64,000 nucleotides of DNA from Myxococcus stipitatus (GCF_037414475.1 NZ_CP147913.1:1736001-1800000), one strand, 5' to 3'; shown: positions 17,044-26,191, counted from the stretch's first letter. Made by a program: numbers and translations. The notes: generated by a model from the letters alone, not told the origin.

Positions 17044-17382
17044 ATGAAGCCTTCTCGCCTGTTGCCCTTCCTCGCCCTCTCGATGTGCCTCTCCGCCGGA
17101 ACCGCGCTCGCGGACACCACGGCGTGTACGCCGAATCAGGTCGGCGTGTTCACCAATCGCATCCATGTCCGGTGCGCGGCCTCCGTGGCCGGCGGCATCT
17201 GGTTCTTCGCGCTGCCTACGACGGACGCGGCGCACACCAACCGGATGCTGTCGCTGCTCAACTCGGCGCTCGTGGGGGGCCGCTCGCTGACCATCGACTA
17301 CAACCCGTCCTCCACGGCGGGGACGTCCATCGGCTGCCAGTCCAATGACTGCCGGCTCATCAACTACGTGATGATGTACTGA
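17044..17382 (+). CDS. Small secreted protein, unknown function
   Basis: A 112-residue precursor. MKPSRLLPFLALSMCLSAGTALA is a clear signal peptide with Ala-x-Ala cleavage near residue 23. The mature part of about 89 residues has four Cys (CTPNQ, RCAAS, GCQSND, DCRLI), enough for two disulfides, and ends in INYVMMY. The ATG at 17044 follows CAGGAAA. I do not recognise the family. It lies 24 bases upstream of a secreted metalloprotease gene on the same strand, so they may be co-expressed; a role as inhibitor, substrate or partner of the protease is only a guess. Confidence 0.75.
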   Translation: MKPSRLLPFLALSMCLSAGTALADTTACTPNQVGVFTNRIHVRCAASVAGGIWFFALPTTDAAHTNRMLSLLNSALVGGRSLTIDYNPSSTAGTSIGCQSNDCRLINYVMMY

Positions 17383-17406
17383 CGGAGCCCTGGCTGGAGG
17401 TCACAC

Positions 17407-18459
17407 ATGAAGACCCGACAAGGGCTGCTCCTGCTGGCATCCGCGCTGGCGGCCTTCACCGCCCAGGCGGCGGCCTGGAACGGGGGCGTCCACACCACCA
17501 CGCCCAGCGTCTGCTTCGTGGGGAACGCGCTCACCGCGCGCCCCGACCGCGTGCAACAGGTGCTCGACTACATCGAGGACTACGAGCGCGCGGCCAACAT
17601 CCGCTTCAACTACCTGGGGACCTGTCCCCCGCCCATCGTCCTCGCCGACGGGACGGAGTGGCACAACGGAGACATCCGCGTCGTCCTGTGGGGAACCAGC
17701 ACGTCGCCGTACGGCAAGGTGCCCGGCGTGGGCTGCCCGATGTTCCTCGATGAGAACGGCAACTACACCGGAGAGAACGATAGCGGGACGAGTTGGTCGA
17801 ACAGCCCCGCCTCGCTCGCCGCGCACCGGGGCTGCCGCTACAACCTGAAGCTAGGAGATGACGCCGACGCGCAGGGCATCCCCTGGAGGGACCACACCCT
17901 CCACGAGTTCGGCCACGCGATGGGCCTCACACATGAGCACAAGCGCGACGACGCGGACGCCGCGGTGGCGTGCAGCGACCCGGGCTTCGGCGGGAGCAAC
18001 GGCAGCAGCCACCTGACCGTGTACGACCGGTACTCGGTGATGAACTACCGGTTCCTCGCGTGTGGCATCTCCGGCAACTACGGCCACGCCGGGTTGTCCC
18101 TGCTGGACCGGCTGGCGATGCACATCCTCTATCCGGAGCCCACGCCCGTCGCCGAGCTGTGGGGACGCACGGTCATCCAGAGCACGGAGCCGTTGCTCCT
18201 CACCTCCGCATGGGGCGCGCGCGGCGCGGACGTCGGCTTCTCCGCGCCCTGGTTCCAGTGGACCCTGTCGGGCCTCACCTACAGCAACACCCACTCGCTG
18301 TCGGCGTCGCTCGCGGCGGGGACATATCCCCTCACGCTGACGTACCAGGACTTCCTCGGCCGGGTGTACTCGTACTCCAGCACCGTGAAGGTGCTCAGCC
18401 CCGCGGACTACGCGCGGCGAATCGTTTCGCCCATCGCCGCGCAGTCATCCCTGATGTGA
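17407..18459 (+). CDS. Secreted metzincin zinc metalloprotease
   Basis: A 350-residue precursor with signal peptide MKTRQGLLLLASALAAFTAQAAA. The zinc site is HEFGHAMGLTHEH (His166, Glu167, His170, His176), which fits the HExxHxxGxxH metzincin pattern. A Met-turn SVMNYRF lies about 45 residues later. The HEH ending resembles astacin- and M57-like enzymes. The C-terminal 120 residues (from about PTPVAELWG) form a Ser/Thr-rich beta-type domain of unknown role. It lies 24 bases after the small secreted protein gene. Predicted to digest extracellular protein, in keeping with a predatory lifestyle. A perfect hairpin follows the stop. Confidence 0.88.
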   Translation: MKTRQGLLLLASALAAFTAQAAAWNGGVHTTTPSVCFVGNALTARPDRVQQVLDYIEDYERAANIRFNYLGTCPPPIVLADGTEWHNGDIRVVLWGTSTSPYGKVPGVGCPMFLDENGNYTGENDSGTSWSNSPASLAAHRGCRYNLKLGDDADAQGIPWRDHTLHEFGHAMGLTHEHKRDDADAAVACSDPGFGGSNGSSHLTVYDRYSVMNYRFLACGISGNYGHAGLSLLDRLAMHILYPEPTPVAELWGRTVIQSTEPLLLTSAWGARGADVGFSAPWFQWTLSGLTYSNTHSLSASLAAGTYPLTLTYQDFLGRVYSYSSTVKVLSPADYARRIVSPIAAQSSLM

Positions 18460-18465
18460 TTCGAC

Positions 18466-18503
18466 CGAGAGGGCCGTGCCGCCTCTTGCACGGCCCTCTC
18501 GGA
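18466..18503. terminator. Bidirectional hairpin between convergent genes
   Basis: A perfect 15-bp stem: CCGAGAGGGCCGTGC (18466-18480) pairs with GCACGGCCCTCTCGG (18489-18503), with an 8-base loop. It lies between the protease stop and the stop of the convergent repeat-protein gene. No T-tract is present on either side, but position and strength support termination from both directions. Confidence 0.7.
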
Positions 18504-18507
18504 CGCA

Positions 18508-20022
18508 TCAGGCCGCCGCCTTGATGCCACCGCCGCCGAACTGACCCTGCTCGGTGTAGTCGCGCTGGTTGCCCTTCGCGGACACCTCGACACCCAGGCC
18601 ACCCGTCTTCAGGTCCACGCCGAGGCTCAGGTCCTTGTCCTTGAACGTGCCCCAGCTGCCCTTGGCCTGGACCGACACGCCGTCGAACGCGTTGCCGAAG
18701 TCGCCCTGGACGAGCTTGCCGACCACGGACTTCGCCTCGTCACCGCTCAGGCCACCCACCTCGAAGTCGCCCTTGATGCCGACCGGACCCGCGTCCCCCG
18801 TCAGCTCGCCCTTGAGCGCGGTCTGCGCGGGGCCCGCGAAGGCCGCCGTGGTGGGGCTGGCCAGGAAGGCCGCCATGTCGCCGACCTTCGCCGAGTCGAG
18901 CGGAATCTTCGACTCGACGGTGAGCTTGCCCGTCACTTCACCCTCGATGCCGCTCATGCCCTTGACCGCGTCGTCGGGGGCGCCCAGGTTCTTGAACAGG
19001 CTCGCCGTGACGCCCGCCTTGCCGCTCAGCTCCACGGCCGTCGTGCGCACCAGGTTCTTCGGCTGGCCGTTCTCGAACTCGAGCTTGTAGCTCGCCGTGC
19101 CCGCGGCGCTCGCGGACGCACCGGCCTTGATGCCCGCCACGCCGGCCTCGGCGCCGAAGGACGCATCCACGCTCGCGTCCACGCCGCCCTTCAGCTCGAT
19201 GGAGGAGAGGTTCTTCTGGAGGAAGGCCAGCTCGTCCGGCCGAGGCGCCAGCGCGGGCGCCAGCACCGGCGACGTCGCGGAGGCCGCCGCGCCCGCCACG
19301 ATGAGGGCGCCCTTCTTCGCGTCCTCGGCGTTCTGGAACTTGTACTCCACCTTGCCGCCCGCGGTGACGTGCGCGTTGGCGCCCGCGCCCAGACCCACGC
19401 CCGCGCCGGCCTCGGCGGAGACGACGTAGCTGCCGTCCTTGTCACGGCGCACGCCCACCTCACCCTTGAGGTCGACGTCCAGCTCCAACGCCAGGCCCAC
19501 CTTGCCGCTCAGCTTCATGCTGTCGCCGGGGCCCAGGTCGTTGATCTTCTTGTCCAGCCCCAGGCCCTTGTCGATGCCGCTCAGCGCCGCGTCGTGGACC
19601 TTGTTCTGAAGCTTGTCGCCCAGCTTCAGGCCTTCCTTCGCCGCGAACTTCACCGCGTCGAAGGCCGCCTTGCCGCCGTCCGCCACCGTGTCCGTGACGA
19701 CGTCGAGCGTCTTCTTCTGCGCGTCGATGGCCACCTCGGCCGCGCCCACCAGGAACTTGCCGCCCTGCTTCACCGCGGCCTTCGCCGTGTCCGCGCCCGC
19801 CTGGAGCAGGTCCACCTGCGCCTGGATGCCCTTGCCGGTCAGGTCCAGGGCCGTCTTGCCCGCGTCCTTGGCCACGTCGAAGCCATCCTTGGCGACCTCG
19901 ACGCCCTTCTTGGCCGTGTCCACGCCCTTGTCGACCACCTTCTTCGCGACGTCGACAGGGTTGGGCAGGGAGATCTTCGGCAACTTGATTTCGGGGAGCT
20001 TCAGTTTCGAAAGCAGGCCCAT
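18508..20022 (-). CDS. LEA-like amphipathic-repeat protein with Gly/Ala-rich beta domain
   Basis: A 504-residue protein without signal peptide. Residues about 20-140 are built of 11-residue-like units with Ala-Lys/Lys-Gly-Val patterns (VAKKVVDKGVDTAKKGVEVA, VAKDAGKTALD), like class 3 LEA or apolipoprotein-type amphipathic helices. Residues 165-500 are Gly/Ala/Val-rich with alternating hydrophobic residues (AGAGVGLGAGANAHVTAGGKVEY), suggesting beta strands, and contain K-rich internal similarities. I know no functional assignment. Helices of this type bind lipid surfaces or protect proteins during drying, which could fit sporulating myxobacteria; that is inference. Convergent with the protease gene. 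Confidence 0.75.
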   Translation of the reverse strand: MGLLSKLKLPEIKLPKISLPNPVDVAKKVVDKGVDTAKKGVEVAKDGFDVAKDAGKTALDLTGKGIQAQVDLLQAGADTAKAAVKQGGKFLVGAAEVAIDAQKKTLDVVTDTVADGGKAAFDAVKFAAKEGLKLGDKLQNKVHDAALSGIDKGLGLDKKINDLGPGDSMKLSGKVGLALELDVDLKGEVGVRRDKDGSYVVSAEAGAGVGLGAGANAHVTAGGKVEYKFQNAEDAKKGALIVAGAAASATSPVLAPALAPRPDELAFLQKNLSSIELKGGVDASVDASFGAEAGVAGIKAGASASAAGTASYKLEFENGQPKNLVRTTAVELSGKAGVTASLFKNLGAPDDAVKGMSGIEGEVTGKLTVESKIPLDSAKVGDMAAFLASPTTAAFAGPAQTALKGELTGDAGPVGIKGDFEVGGLSGDEAKSVVGKLVQGDFGNAFDGVSVQAKGSWGTFKDKDLSLGVDLKTGGLGVEVSAKGNQRDYTEQGQFGGGGIKAAA

Positions 20023-20316
20023 GTCATCGCTCCGTATTTGGGGGGAGAAGCGAGGTCCCTGGCACCGCCGACCTCACTTCATCGAATGACTGGGTTGTCG
20101 GGGCCCACAGCCCTCCAGTTGCGTCGCCCGGCGAGAATTCTTGAGGGTCAAGACATCCCACCGGACAGGCCCTGGGCGATGACGCGTCACGCCATGGCGG
20201 ATCCACCCCCCCAGCCGGGGCGTGGTGACTCCCGGTGGAAAAGCCGCGGGATGTCGATCTCCATTTCGGCCATTCGTCGCGAGCGTGAAGGGCCGATGGG
20301 CCCCCGGAGAAACCCC

Positions 20317-21192
20317 ATGTTCCGCACGATGCTCGCCGTCGCAGTGTTGCTCACCGCCATCCCGAACCTGGCCAGCGCCCAGTCCAAGCCGAAGGGTGCT
20401 CGCGTCGCCGTGAATGGCATGCAGATGTATTACGAGGTGTCTGGCAAGGGCGCGCCGCTCATCGTCCTGCACGGCGCCTATATGAACATCCCGTCGATGG
20501 GCGCCATCATCCCCAAGCTCGCCAAGACACATCAGGTCTACGCGCTCGAGTTCCAGGGCCATGGCCGCACGACGGACATCGACCGGCCCATTACCTATCC
20601 CCACCTGGCGGATGACGTCGCGGCGTTCATGGACGCGGTGGGCCTCAAGAAGGCGGATGTGTTCGGCTATTCCATGGGGGCCGCCGCCGCGTTGCAGCTC
20701 GCCATCCGGCACCCGGCCAAGGTGGACAAGCTGGCCGTCGCGTCGGCCTCCTATGACCTCGAGGGCCTCCAGCCCGAGTTCAAGGAGTTCATCCCGCACA
20801 TGAAGGTGGAGATGTTCCTCGAGATGCCGTTCGCGAAGGAGTACCGGAAGCTCGCGGCCAACCCGGATGGGTTCCCGGAGCTGGTCCGCAAGCTCATCGC
20901 GCTCGAGAAGGAGCCGATGGCGTGGGGGGAGCAGGTCAAGGCGATGAAGACGCCGGTGCTCGTCATCGTCGGGGATGCGGATGTCTCGACGCTGGAGCAC
21001 TCCGTCTCCCTGTTCCGGCTCCTCGGCGGTGGTGGGCCGGGCGACATTGGCAAGCCGCTGTCCGCCTCCCGCCTCGCGGTCCTCCCGGCGTCGTCGCACA
21101 CCGCGGTCATCACGCAGGTCGACCTGCTGCATGCCTTCATCGAGCCGTTCCTGAAGGGTGTCACGCCGAAGGGGATGTTCGCCGCGCAGTAA
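20317..21192 (+). CDS. Secreted alpha/beta-fold hydrolase
   Basis: A 291-residue precursor with signal peptide MFRTMLAVAVLLTAIPNLASA. The hydrolase fold shows APLIVLHGAYM (oxyanion strand), EFQGHGRT, nucleophile elbow GYSMGAAAA (Ser), acid in VIVGDADVS, and catalytic His in PASSHTAVI. The ATG at 20317 follows CGGAGA and gives the signal peptide; the frame is open much further upstream but that part is antisense to the repeat-protein gene. Substrate unknown: esterases, lipases and haloalkane-type enzymes share these motifs. A strong hairpin lies 15 bases after the stop. Confidence 0.88.
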   Translation: MFRTMLAVAVLLTAIPNLASAQSKPKGARVAVNGMQMYYEVSGKGAPLIVLHGAYMNIPSMGAIIPKLAKTHQVYALEFQGHGRTTDIDRPITYPHLADDVAAFMDAVGLKKADVFGYSMGAAAALQLAIRHPAKVDKLAVASASYDLEGLQPEFKEFIPHMKVEMFLEMPFAKEYRKLAANPDGFPELVRKLIALEKEPMAWGEQVKAMKTPVLVIVGDADVSTLEHSVSLFRLLGGGGPGDIGKPLSASRLAVLPASSHTAVITQVDLLHAFIEPFLKGVTPKGMFAAQ

Positions 21193-21206
21193 GGCCGTGC
21201 CCCTCC

Positions 21207-21248
21207 GCCACCGCCACGGACCGGACACGCGGCCCGTGCGGCGGTGGC
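21207..21248 (+). terminator. Hairpin after the alpha/beta hydrolase gene
   Basis: GCCACCGCC (21207-21215) pairs with GGCGGTGGC (21240-21248), extended by ACGG/CCGT with a small bulge. There is no T-tract. It stands alone 14 bases downstream of the hydrolase stop. Confidence 0.45.
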
Positions 21249-21453
21249 AAAGGGCGGAAGGACAGACCTGGCGGCGGCGTGGAACACCAATGGCAACACC
21301 ACGCTGACCGTGCGCGCTTCGACGGGCAGCGACTTGCGAATGGACCACTGGCTCCCCAACGCGGGCGGATGGATGAACACCACCGCGTGGTGCGCGGGAA
21401 AGTTCAGATAGCTGGGAGGGCGCGGAAACCATCGCGCTGAACTATTCCGCAGC

Positions 21454-23439
21454 TTGACAGCCCCGGGCCAAACCCTGAGGGTGGCCGAGGTGGCTCCTCG
21501 AACGCTCGTCGCAGACACACCTGGAAGGGACTTTCGGAAGCGATTCCTCTGGCTTGGAATCGCGATGGCGGCGGGCATGGGTCTGCTGGCCATCCAGCTC
21601 TACCGCCTGCAAATCGCCCAGGCGGAGGAGTACGCGGCGAAGAGCGTGGCGAACTTCGTGAAAGAGGTGCGTCTGCGCGCGGACCGAGGCGCCATCAAGG
21701 ACGCGCGAGGAACCATCCTCGTCGACAGCCGCCCCTCCTTCGACGCCTTCCTGACCCCGGCCTTCTGCCAGTCCTGCGTGGAGAAGGTGATTCCCAAGGT
21801 GGCCGAGCTCTTGGGGATGGACGAGGCCCAGCGTCAGCGCCTGGAGACGCTGGCGCGGGCGGGCCGGCGCAATGGCCCCTTTCAGCCGGTGCCCATCCTC
21901 GTCGACCTGACCCGCGACGAGTACGACCGGCTCAATGCGAGACGCAACGAGCTGGATGGCGTGGACATCGTCCCCGTCCCCCACCGCAACTACCGGACGG
22001 GAAACCTGCTCAGCCATGTGATTGGCTACATGAACGAAATCACCCAGGAGGAGCTCGAGCGTTTCAACGCGGACGGAGCCAGCTACTCCCGGGGCGACTA
22101 CGTGGGGCGGCGGGGGCTCGAGCGATATTTCGAATCACAGCTCCGGGGCACGGATGGCGTGCGCAAGGAGGTGGTCGACGCGCGTGGGCAGACGCTGGAG
22201 GCGTTCAACGGGCTGCTGGCCTCGGAGGACACCACCCGCGCGCCCGTCGCGGGCCACAACATCATCCTGTCGTTGGACATGCGGCTCCAGGAGGCCGTCG
22301 AGCACATCTTCCCGGGCGTCGCCGGAGCGGTGGTGGTCATCGACGTGACGACGGGCTTCATCCGCGCGCTCGTCTCGCGGCCGGGCTTCGACCCCAACCT
22401 GCTGACCGGCCGCATCACGCCGGCGCAGATGGCCGCGCTCGCCCGGGACCCGCTCCAGCCGATGATCAACCGCGTCACCGCGGAGCACTACGCGCCGGGG
22501 TCCATCTTCAAGGTCGTCACCGCGCTGGCCGCCTTCAAGTCCGGACAGTTCAGCCCCCACACCGTCATCAACTGCCCCGGTGGCTACCGGCTGGGGACCC
22601 GCGTGTGGCGGTGCCACAGGGACGCGGGCCACGGGCCTCGCGATGGCAGGCAGGCGCTGATGTCCTCCTGCGACGTCTGGTACTTCAAGGTCGCGGACGT
22701 GCTGGGCATCGACCCCATCTCGGAGATGGGGCGCCTGCTGGGGTTGGGGCAGCCCACCGGCATCGGCGTCATGGCCGAGGTCCCCGGCGTGATGCCCACG
22801 AGCAGCTACCACGACCGCGTCACGCCCGGTGGCTACTTCAAGGGCGCCGCGCTCAACAGCTCCATCGGCCAGGGCGATGACGCCGTCACCGTCATGCAGA
22901 TGGCGCTGCTGTACTCGGCCATCGCCAATGGGGGCACCATCTACAAGCCGCAGCTCGTGGCTCGCGTGGAGGATGCGACCGGGCTGGTCGTGAAGGAGTC
23001 CGAGCCCGAGGTGGTGCGCAAGGTGGACATTCCGGAGGCCCACCTGAAGGCCGTCAAGGACGGGCTCGTCGCGACGGTGAACGAAGGCGGAGGAACGGCC
23101 TTCGCGTCGCGCTTGAAGGACGTCGTGGTCGCGGGGAAGACGGGCACGGCCCAGGTGGCGCGCATCGGCGCCGTGCGCCTGAGGACGCATCAAATGGACT
23201 ACTACATGCGCCACCATGCCTGGTTCGCGGGCTTCGCCCCCGCGGACAAGCCGGAGATTGCCGTCGTGGTCCTCAACGAGCACGGAGGCGGTGGCGGCAC
23301 GGACGCGGCGCCCACCGGGCTCGAGGTCATCGGGAAGTACTTCGAGCTGAAGAAGCAGGACGAGAACGCGCCGCCGCCCATGGTGAATGCGCCCTATGTC
23401 CGGTCCGTGCCGCCCTCGAAGAAGGGCCTGCCCAACTGA
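21454..23439 (+). CDS. mrdA: Penicillin-binding protein 2 (peptidoglycan transpeptidase)
   Basis: A 661-residue class B PBP. There is a single N-terminal membrane anchor (FLWLGIAMAAGMGLLAIQLY), a pedestal domain with RADRGAIKDARGTILVDSRP and SHVIGYMNEI, then the transpeptidase domain with SxxK as APGSIFKVV, the second motif SSCD, and KTGTA. The SxN position is Ser-Cys rather than the usual Asn. PBP2 cross-links side-wall murein with RodA. The TTG at 21454 is the first start but lacks a ribosome site; GTG 21490, eight bases behind GAGGG, is an alternative. No rodA lies nearby, so it may be an extra PBP2 copy rather than the elongasome one. Confidence 0.88.
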   Translation: MTAPGQTLRVAEVAPRTLVADTPGRDFRKRFLWLGIAMAAGMGLLAIQLYRLQIAQAEEYAAKSVANFVKEVRLRADRGAIKDARGTILVDSRPSFDAFLTPAFCQSCVEKVIPKVAELLGMDEAQRQRLETLARAGRRNGPFQPVPILVDLTRDEYDRLNARRNELDGVDIVPVPHRNYRTGNLLSHVIGYMNEITQEELERFNADGASYSRGDYVGRRGLERYFESQLRGTDGVRKEVVDARGQTLEAFNGLLASEDTTRAPVAGHNIILSLDMRLQEAVEHIFPGVAGAVVVIDVTTGFIRALVSRPGFDPNLLTGRITPAQMAALARDPLQPMINRVTAEHYAPGSIFKVVTALAAFKSGQFSPHTVINCPGGYRLGTRVWRCHRDAGHGPRDGRQALMSSCDVWYFKVADVLGIDPISEMGRLLGLGQPTGIGVMAEVPGVMPTSSYHDRVTPGGYFKGAALNSSIGQGDDAVTVMQMALLYSAIANGGTIYKPQLVARVEDATGLVVKESEPEVVRKVDIPEAHLKAVKDGLVATVNEGGGTAFASRLKDVVVAGKTGTAQVARIGAVRLRTHQMDYYMRHHAWFAGFAPADKPEIAVVVLNEHGGGGGTDAAPTGLEVIGKYFELKKQDENAPPPMVNAPYVRSVPPSKKGLPN

Positions 23440-23487
23440 AGCCGGGGCCTCTTCGTCCGTCGCGGCCGTTTCAATTAGGCTCGCGGG

Positions 23488-24255
23488 ATGGGGGACCCCT
23501 TGGAGAGCGACGACGAGCTGCTGCGACTGCGTGAGAAGCTCAGGACCACCGCGTGGCGCCAGGTCGTGGTCCTCACCGGCGCGGGCATCTCCGTCGCATC
23601 GGGGCTGCCGACCTACCGCGGCCCCGGGGGGCTTTGGACCCGGCCGGAGACGGAGGAGGTTCCCGACGCGGCCATGGCGGCGCGAGACCCGTCGCGGGTG
23701 TGGCGGCTGTTCAGTCCGCTGCGCAAGCACCTCCAGGCCGCGAGCCCCAACGCGGCCCACGCCGCCCTCGCGCGGTGGCAGGCGGCGTCACCCCCGGGGC
23801 GCTCCTTCACGCTGGTGACGCAGAACGTGGATGGGCTGCACACTCGCGCGGGCAGCCAGGACGTCGTCGAACTCCACGGCTCCCTGTTGAAGACCCGGTG
23901 CGGCAATCCCAATTGTGGAACGCCAGCCTTTGAAGACCTCCGTGAGTACACGCAGGCCCCCTCGTGCGAGAGGTGTGGACAGGTGCTCCGGCCGGACATC
24001 ACCCTGTTCAACGAGCCGCTTCCCGTGGATGCGGAGTGGGCCGCGAAACGGGCCCTGCGCGAGTGCGACCTCTTCCTCGCGGTGGGAACGTCCGGCACGG
24101 TGGCGCCCGCTTCGAACTTCGTCCGTGGGGCGAAGTACGCGGGAGCGTGGACCCTGCTGCTCAACCTCACCCCCATGCAGCCTCGGCATCCCGATTTCGA
24201 CCAGGAGGTTCTGGGACGCGCCGAGGAACTCCTGCCCTTCCTGTTAAGCGGGTAG
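23488..24255 (+). CDS. NAD-dependent protein deacylase, Sir2 family
   Basis: A 255-residue sirtuin. The NAD-binding motif GAGISVASGLPTYRGPGGLW, the TQNVDGLHTRAG stretch, catalytic His in VVELHGSL, and two zinc Cys pairs (RCGNPNCG and CERCG) are all present, followed by RPDITLFNEPLP and AVGTSGTVAPASNF. It removes acetyl or longer acyl groups from lysines using NAD+. The ATG at 23488 lies 48 bases after the PBP2 stop. Length and motifs look complete, so it should be active. Confidence 0.93.
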   Translation: MGDPLESDDELLRLREKLRTTAWRQVVVLTGAGISVASGLPTYRGPGGLWTRPETEEVPDAAMAARDPSRVWRLFSPLRKHLQAASPNAAHAALARWQAASPPGRSFTLVTQNVDGLHTRAGSQDVVELHGSLLKTRCGNPNCGTPAFEDLREYTQAPSCERCGQVLRPDITLFNEPLPVDAEWAAKRALRECDLFLAVGTSGTVAPASNFVRGAKYAGAWTLLLNLTPMQPRHPDFDQEVLGRAEELLPFLLSG

Positions 24256-24265
24256 AGTCCAATGC

Positions 24266-25036
24266 ATGGCAAACACACCCCGGTCCGTGCGTCATCGCGT
24301 CTCGTCGAGCGTCATGGTCAGGCTGAGTCGAGCAGGTCTGTTGAGTCTGTGTCTCGTGGCCGCTTCGGCTCGGGCGCAGTCGTCCGGGGTGCGGATTGAT
24401 TTCGAACCCATCACCTCGGTCTCTCCCTCTGGAACGGAGACCTCATGGGCCTCGGAGATTCATCTCCACCTGGAGCCCGCCGCCGGTGCGTTCCTGGGCG
24501 CGGAGGGACCCGGCCCGCGAGCGGGCTTCGGGTTCGCGCTGAAGGCGGACTTCCCCTTGCTCACGCGGCGCATCCTGATGGTGGGCAAGCTGGTGATGTG
24601 GATTCTGAGCCTTGGCGCCATCGGCTCGGATGCCATGCTGGAGCACACGCCGCTCTCCATCCAGGTGGAGCTCTTCGGCAACCGGTTCTCGGACACGAGC
24701 CTCCTGGACAAGGGCTGGGGCTGGGGTGGCGGACTGGGAGCACGGCTCAAGCTCTTCGAGAGCGCACATGGTGAAAGCACCGTGCGCAACGTCTGGTACG
24801 ACCTCAACGCCAACCTCGGGACGAATGGCTTCGGTGTGGACACGAGCCTGGGAGTCAGCTTGTCCCTGAGTGAACTCGTGTCGATGGGACCCTTCGTCAA
24901 GTTCGCACGGGTGGGTGGGGTGAACGGCCTGTTCGGCGGCATCTCGCTGGACCTGGGGGCTCCCGCGAGCCGGAGCGCACCGGCGGATGCGGCCTCGAAT
25001 CCCGCCACGGAGGATGCCGCGGCGAAGCAGCCCTGA
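24266..25036 (+). CDS. Exported protein of unknown function
   Basis: A 256-residue precursor. After a basic stretch, MVRLSRAGLLSLCLVAASARA (from ATG 24314) is a good signal peptide, so the real start may be 24314 rather than 24266. The mature part alternates hydrophobic and polar residues (GFGFALKADFPLL, LGTNGFGVDTSLGVSLSLSE, VNGLFGGISLDLG), suggesting an outer-membrane-associated beta structure, and it ends in an Ala/Pro/Ser-rich tail. No named family recognised. It starts 10 bases after the sirtuin gene. Confidence 0.65.
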   Translation: MANTPRSVRHRVSSSVMVRLSRAGLLSLCLVAASARAQSSGVRIDFEPITSVSPSGTETSWASEIHLHLEPAAGAFLGAEGPGPRAGFGFALKADFPLLTRRILMVGKLVMWILSLGAIGSDAMLEHTPLSIQVELFGNRFSDTSLLDKGWGWGGGLGARLKLFESAHGESTVRNVWYDLNANLGTNGFGVDTSLGVSLSLSELVSMGPFVKFARVGGVNGLFGGISLDLGAPASRSAPADAASNPATEDAAAKQP

Positions 25037-25055
25037 ACTCCGCGTGACCGGAGAT

Positions 25056-25448
25056 TGCCGCGGCGGTCCAGCACCTGACGAGGGCCATCGCGGAGATGAT
25101 GAAGCCCGCACCGGTGTACCAGACGTACGCCGCAGTCGCTCCGGAGCCGGCGGGCTTCGCGCGACTCATCGACAAGACGGGCGAGCTCCAGCGCGGCGCG
25201 TACGACTGGTCAGACGAGGTGTCGAAGCTCTCCATGCCCGTGCTGCTCGTGTTCGCCGACGCGGACTCCATGTCACCCGCGTACATCGCGCGCTTCCATG
25301 GCCTGCTCGGTGGCGGCCAGCGTGATGGGGGCTCGACGGCAGCGGACGCGCCAAGTCGAGCCTCGCCATCCTCCCGAGCCATACGCACTACAACCTGTTC
25401 GAGTCCCCGGCGCTGACTTCAGTGGTCGAGCCCTTCCTCGGGCCCTGA
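25056..25448 (+). pseudogene. Alpha/beta hydrolase remnant, N-truncated and frameshifted
   Basis: The frame from about 25056 encodes a hydrolase C-terminal half (SMPVLLVFADADSMSPAYIARF, the acid-residue strand). Near 25330, at a run of G residues, family similarity leaves this frame. It continues one base out of phase as AKSSLAILPSHTHYNLFESP, which carries the catalytic His, ending at TGA 25446-25448. The nucleophile half is absent. This is therefore a decayed gene, with a deleted 5' part and a single frameshift. Confidence 0.7.
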
Positions 25449-25501
25449 GCCGCGCCGCGAAGGAGTTGAGCACCGCGGTGAGGCTGTTTCACAGCGGTGT
25501 G

Positions 25502-25640
25502 CTACCAGGGTTGCGGCTGCGTCACACAATGCACCATGCCGCCCTCGGCGTAGAGGTTGCGGACGTCGATGCCGACGACGGTCTTGTCTGGGAACAGCTT
25601 CTGGATGATGGCATTGGCGGCGCCGTCATTCGCGTCGCTT
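25502..25640 (-). pseudogene. Agmatine deiminase family, C-terminal remnant
   Basis: About 45 residues ending at a TAG (25502-25504) read NDGAANAIIQKLFPDKTVVG then IDVRNLYAEGGMVHCVTQ. This matches the C-terminal end of agmatine deiminase/peptidyl-arginine-deiminase proteins, where GGGIHCITQ carries the catalytic Cys. The upstream part of the frame is unrelated (antisense to the next gene), so only the tail of the gene survives. Confidence 0.55.
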
Positions 25641-25714
25641 GAGCAGGCGCATGCGCCCCCGTTGAAAACCCTTCTCCTCCAGCGGCTCATCCATGAGCCA
25701 CCCCGGTCCAGCAC

Positions 25715-26131
25715 ATGAGCGACTCCACCCCGGACAGCAGCTTCAAGAACACCACCACTCGATTCCTCAATGTCGATCTCGACATCGAGGGCGAGGACCT
25801 CAACGAGCTGGTAACGACGCTTGAGAGCCGCGCAATCGTGCTTCACCACACGAACACCACGGCCTCCTTCGAGCTTCTGGCCCAACCCCCAGACCCCGAT
25901 ACCGCGATTCGGAACCTCTTCGCGGTCATCGACGCACTTCCCCCAGAAACTCGCGCCCTTTGGGAGAAGTGTACCCTGCGTCGATTCAGCATCGGAATCA
26001 GCGCGGGTCACCAACCAAACTCGCGAACCTGGGTCCTTGCGCTGGACACCCTGAAACTCGTCACTCAACTGCGCGCGGAGATTGATGTGACCATCTACGC
26101 GCCCGCCCCTGCTTTCGACGCCCTTCCTTGA
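25715..26131 (+). CDS. Hypothetical protein
   Basis: A 138-residue acidic soluble protein without signal peptide. It has a regular strand/helix alternation (TRFLNVDLDIEGEDLNELVT, ASFELLAQPPDPDTAIRNLF, RRFSIGISAG, LRAEIDVTIYAP), like an immunity-type or DUF4279-like fold, but I cannot name the family. The ATG at 25715 lacks a strong ribosome site. Codon choice is less GC-biased than its neighbours. A perfect inverted repeat follows downstream. Confidence 0.65.
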   Translation: MSDSTPDSSFKNTTTRFLNVDLDIEGEDLNELVTTLESRAIVLHHTNTTASFELLAQPPDPDTAIRNLFAVIDALPPETRALWEKCTLRRFSIGISAGHQPNSRTWVLALDTLKLVTQLRAEIDVTIYAPAPAFDALP

Positions 26132-26191
26132 GAGCATCGAACGTCGGAGTTCATGGCGACAGCATCACGAATGAACCCTGAGCAACCACAC

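Noticed and set aside
21244..21411. 55-codon frame from GTG with a protein-like reading (RASTGSDLRMDHWLPNAGGW)
   Set aside because: It starts inside a hairpin, lacks a ribosome site and matches no family I know; at most a decayed fragment.
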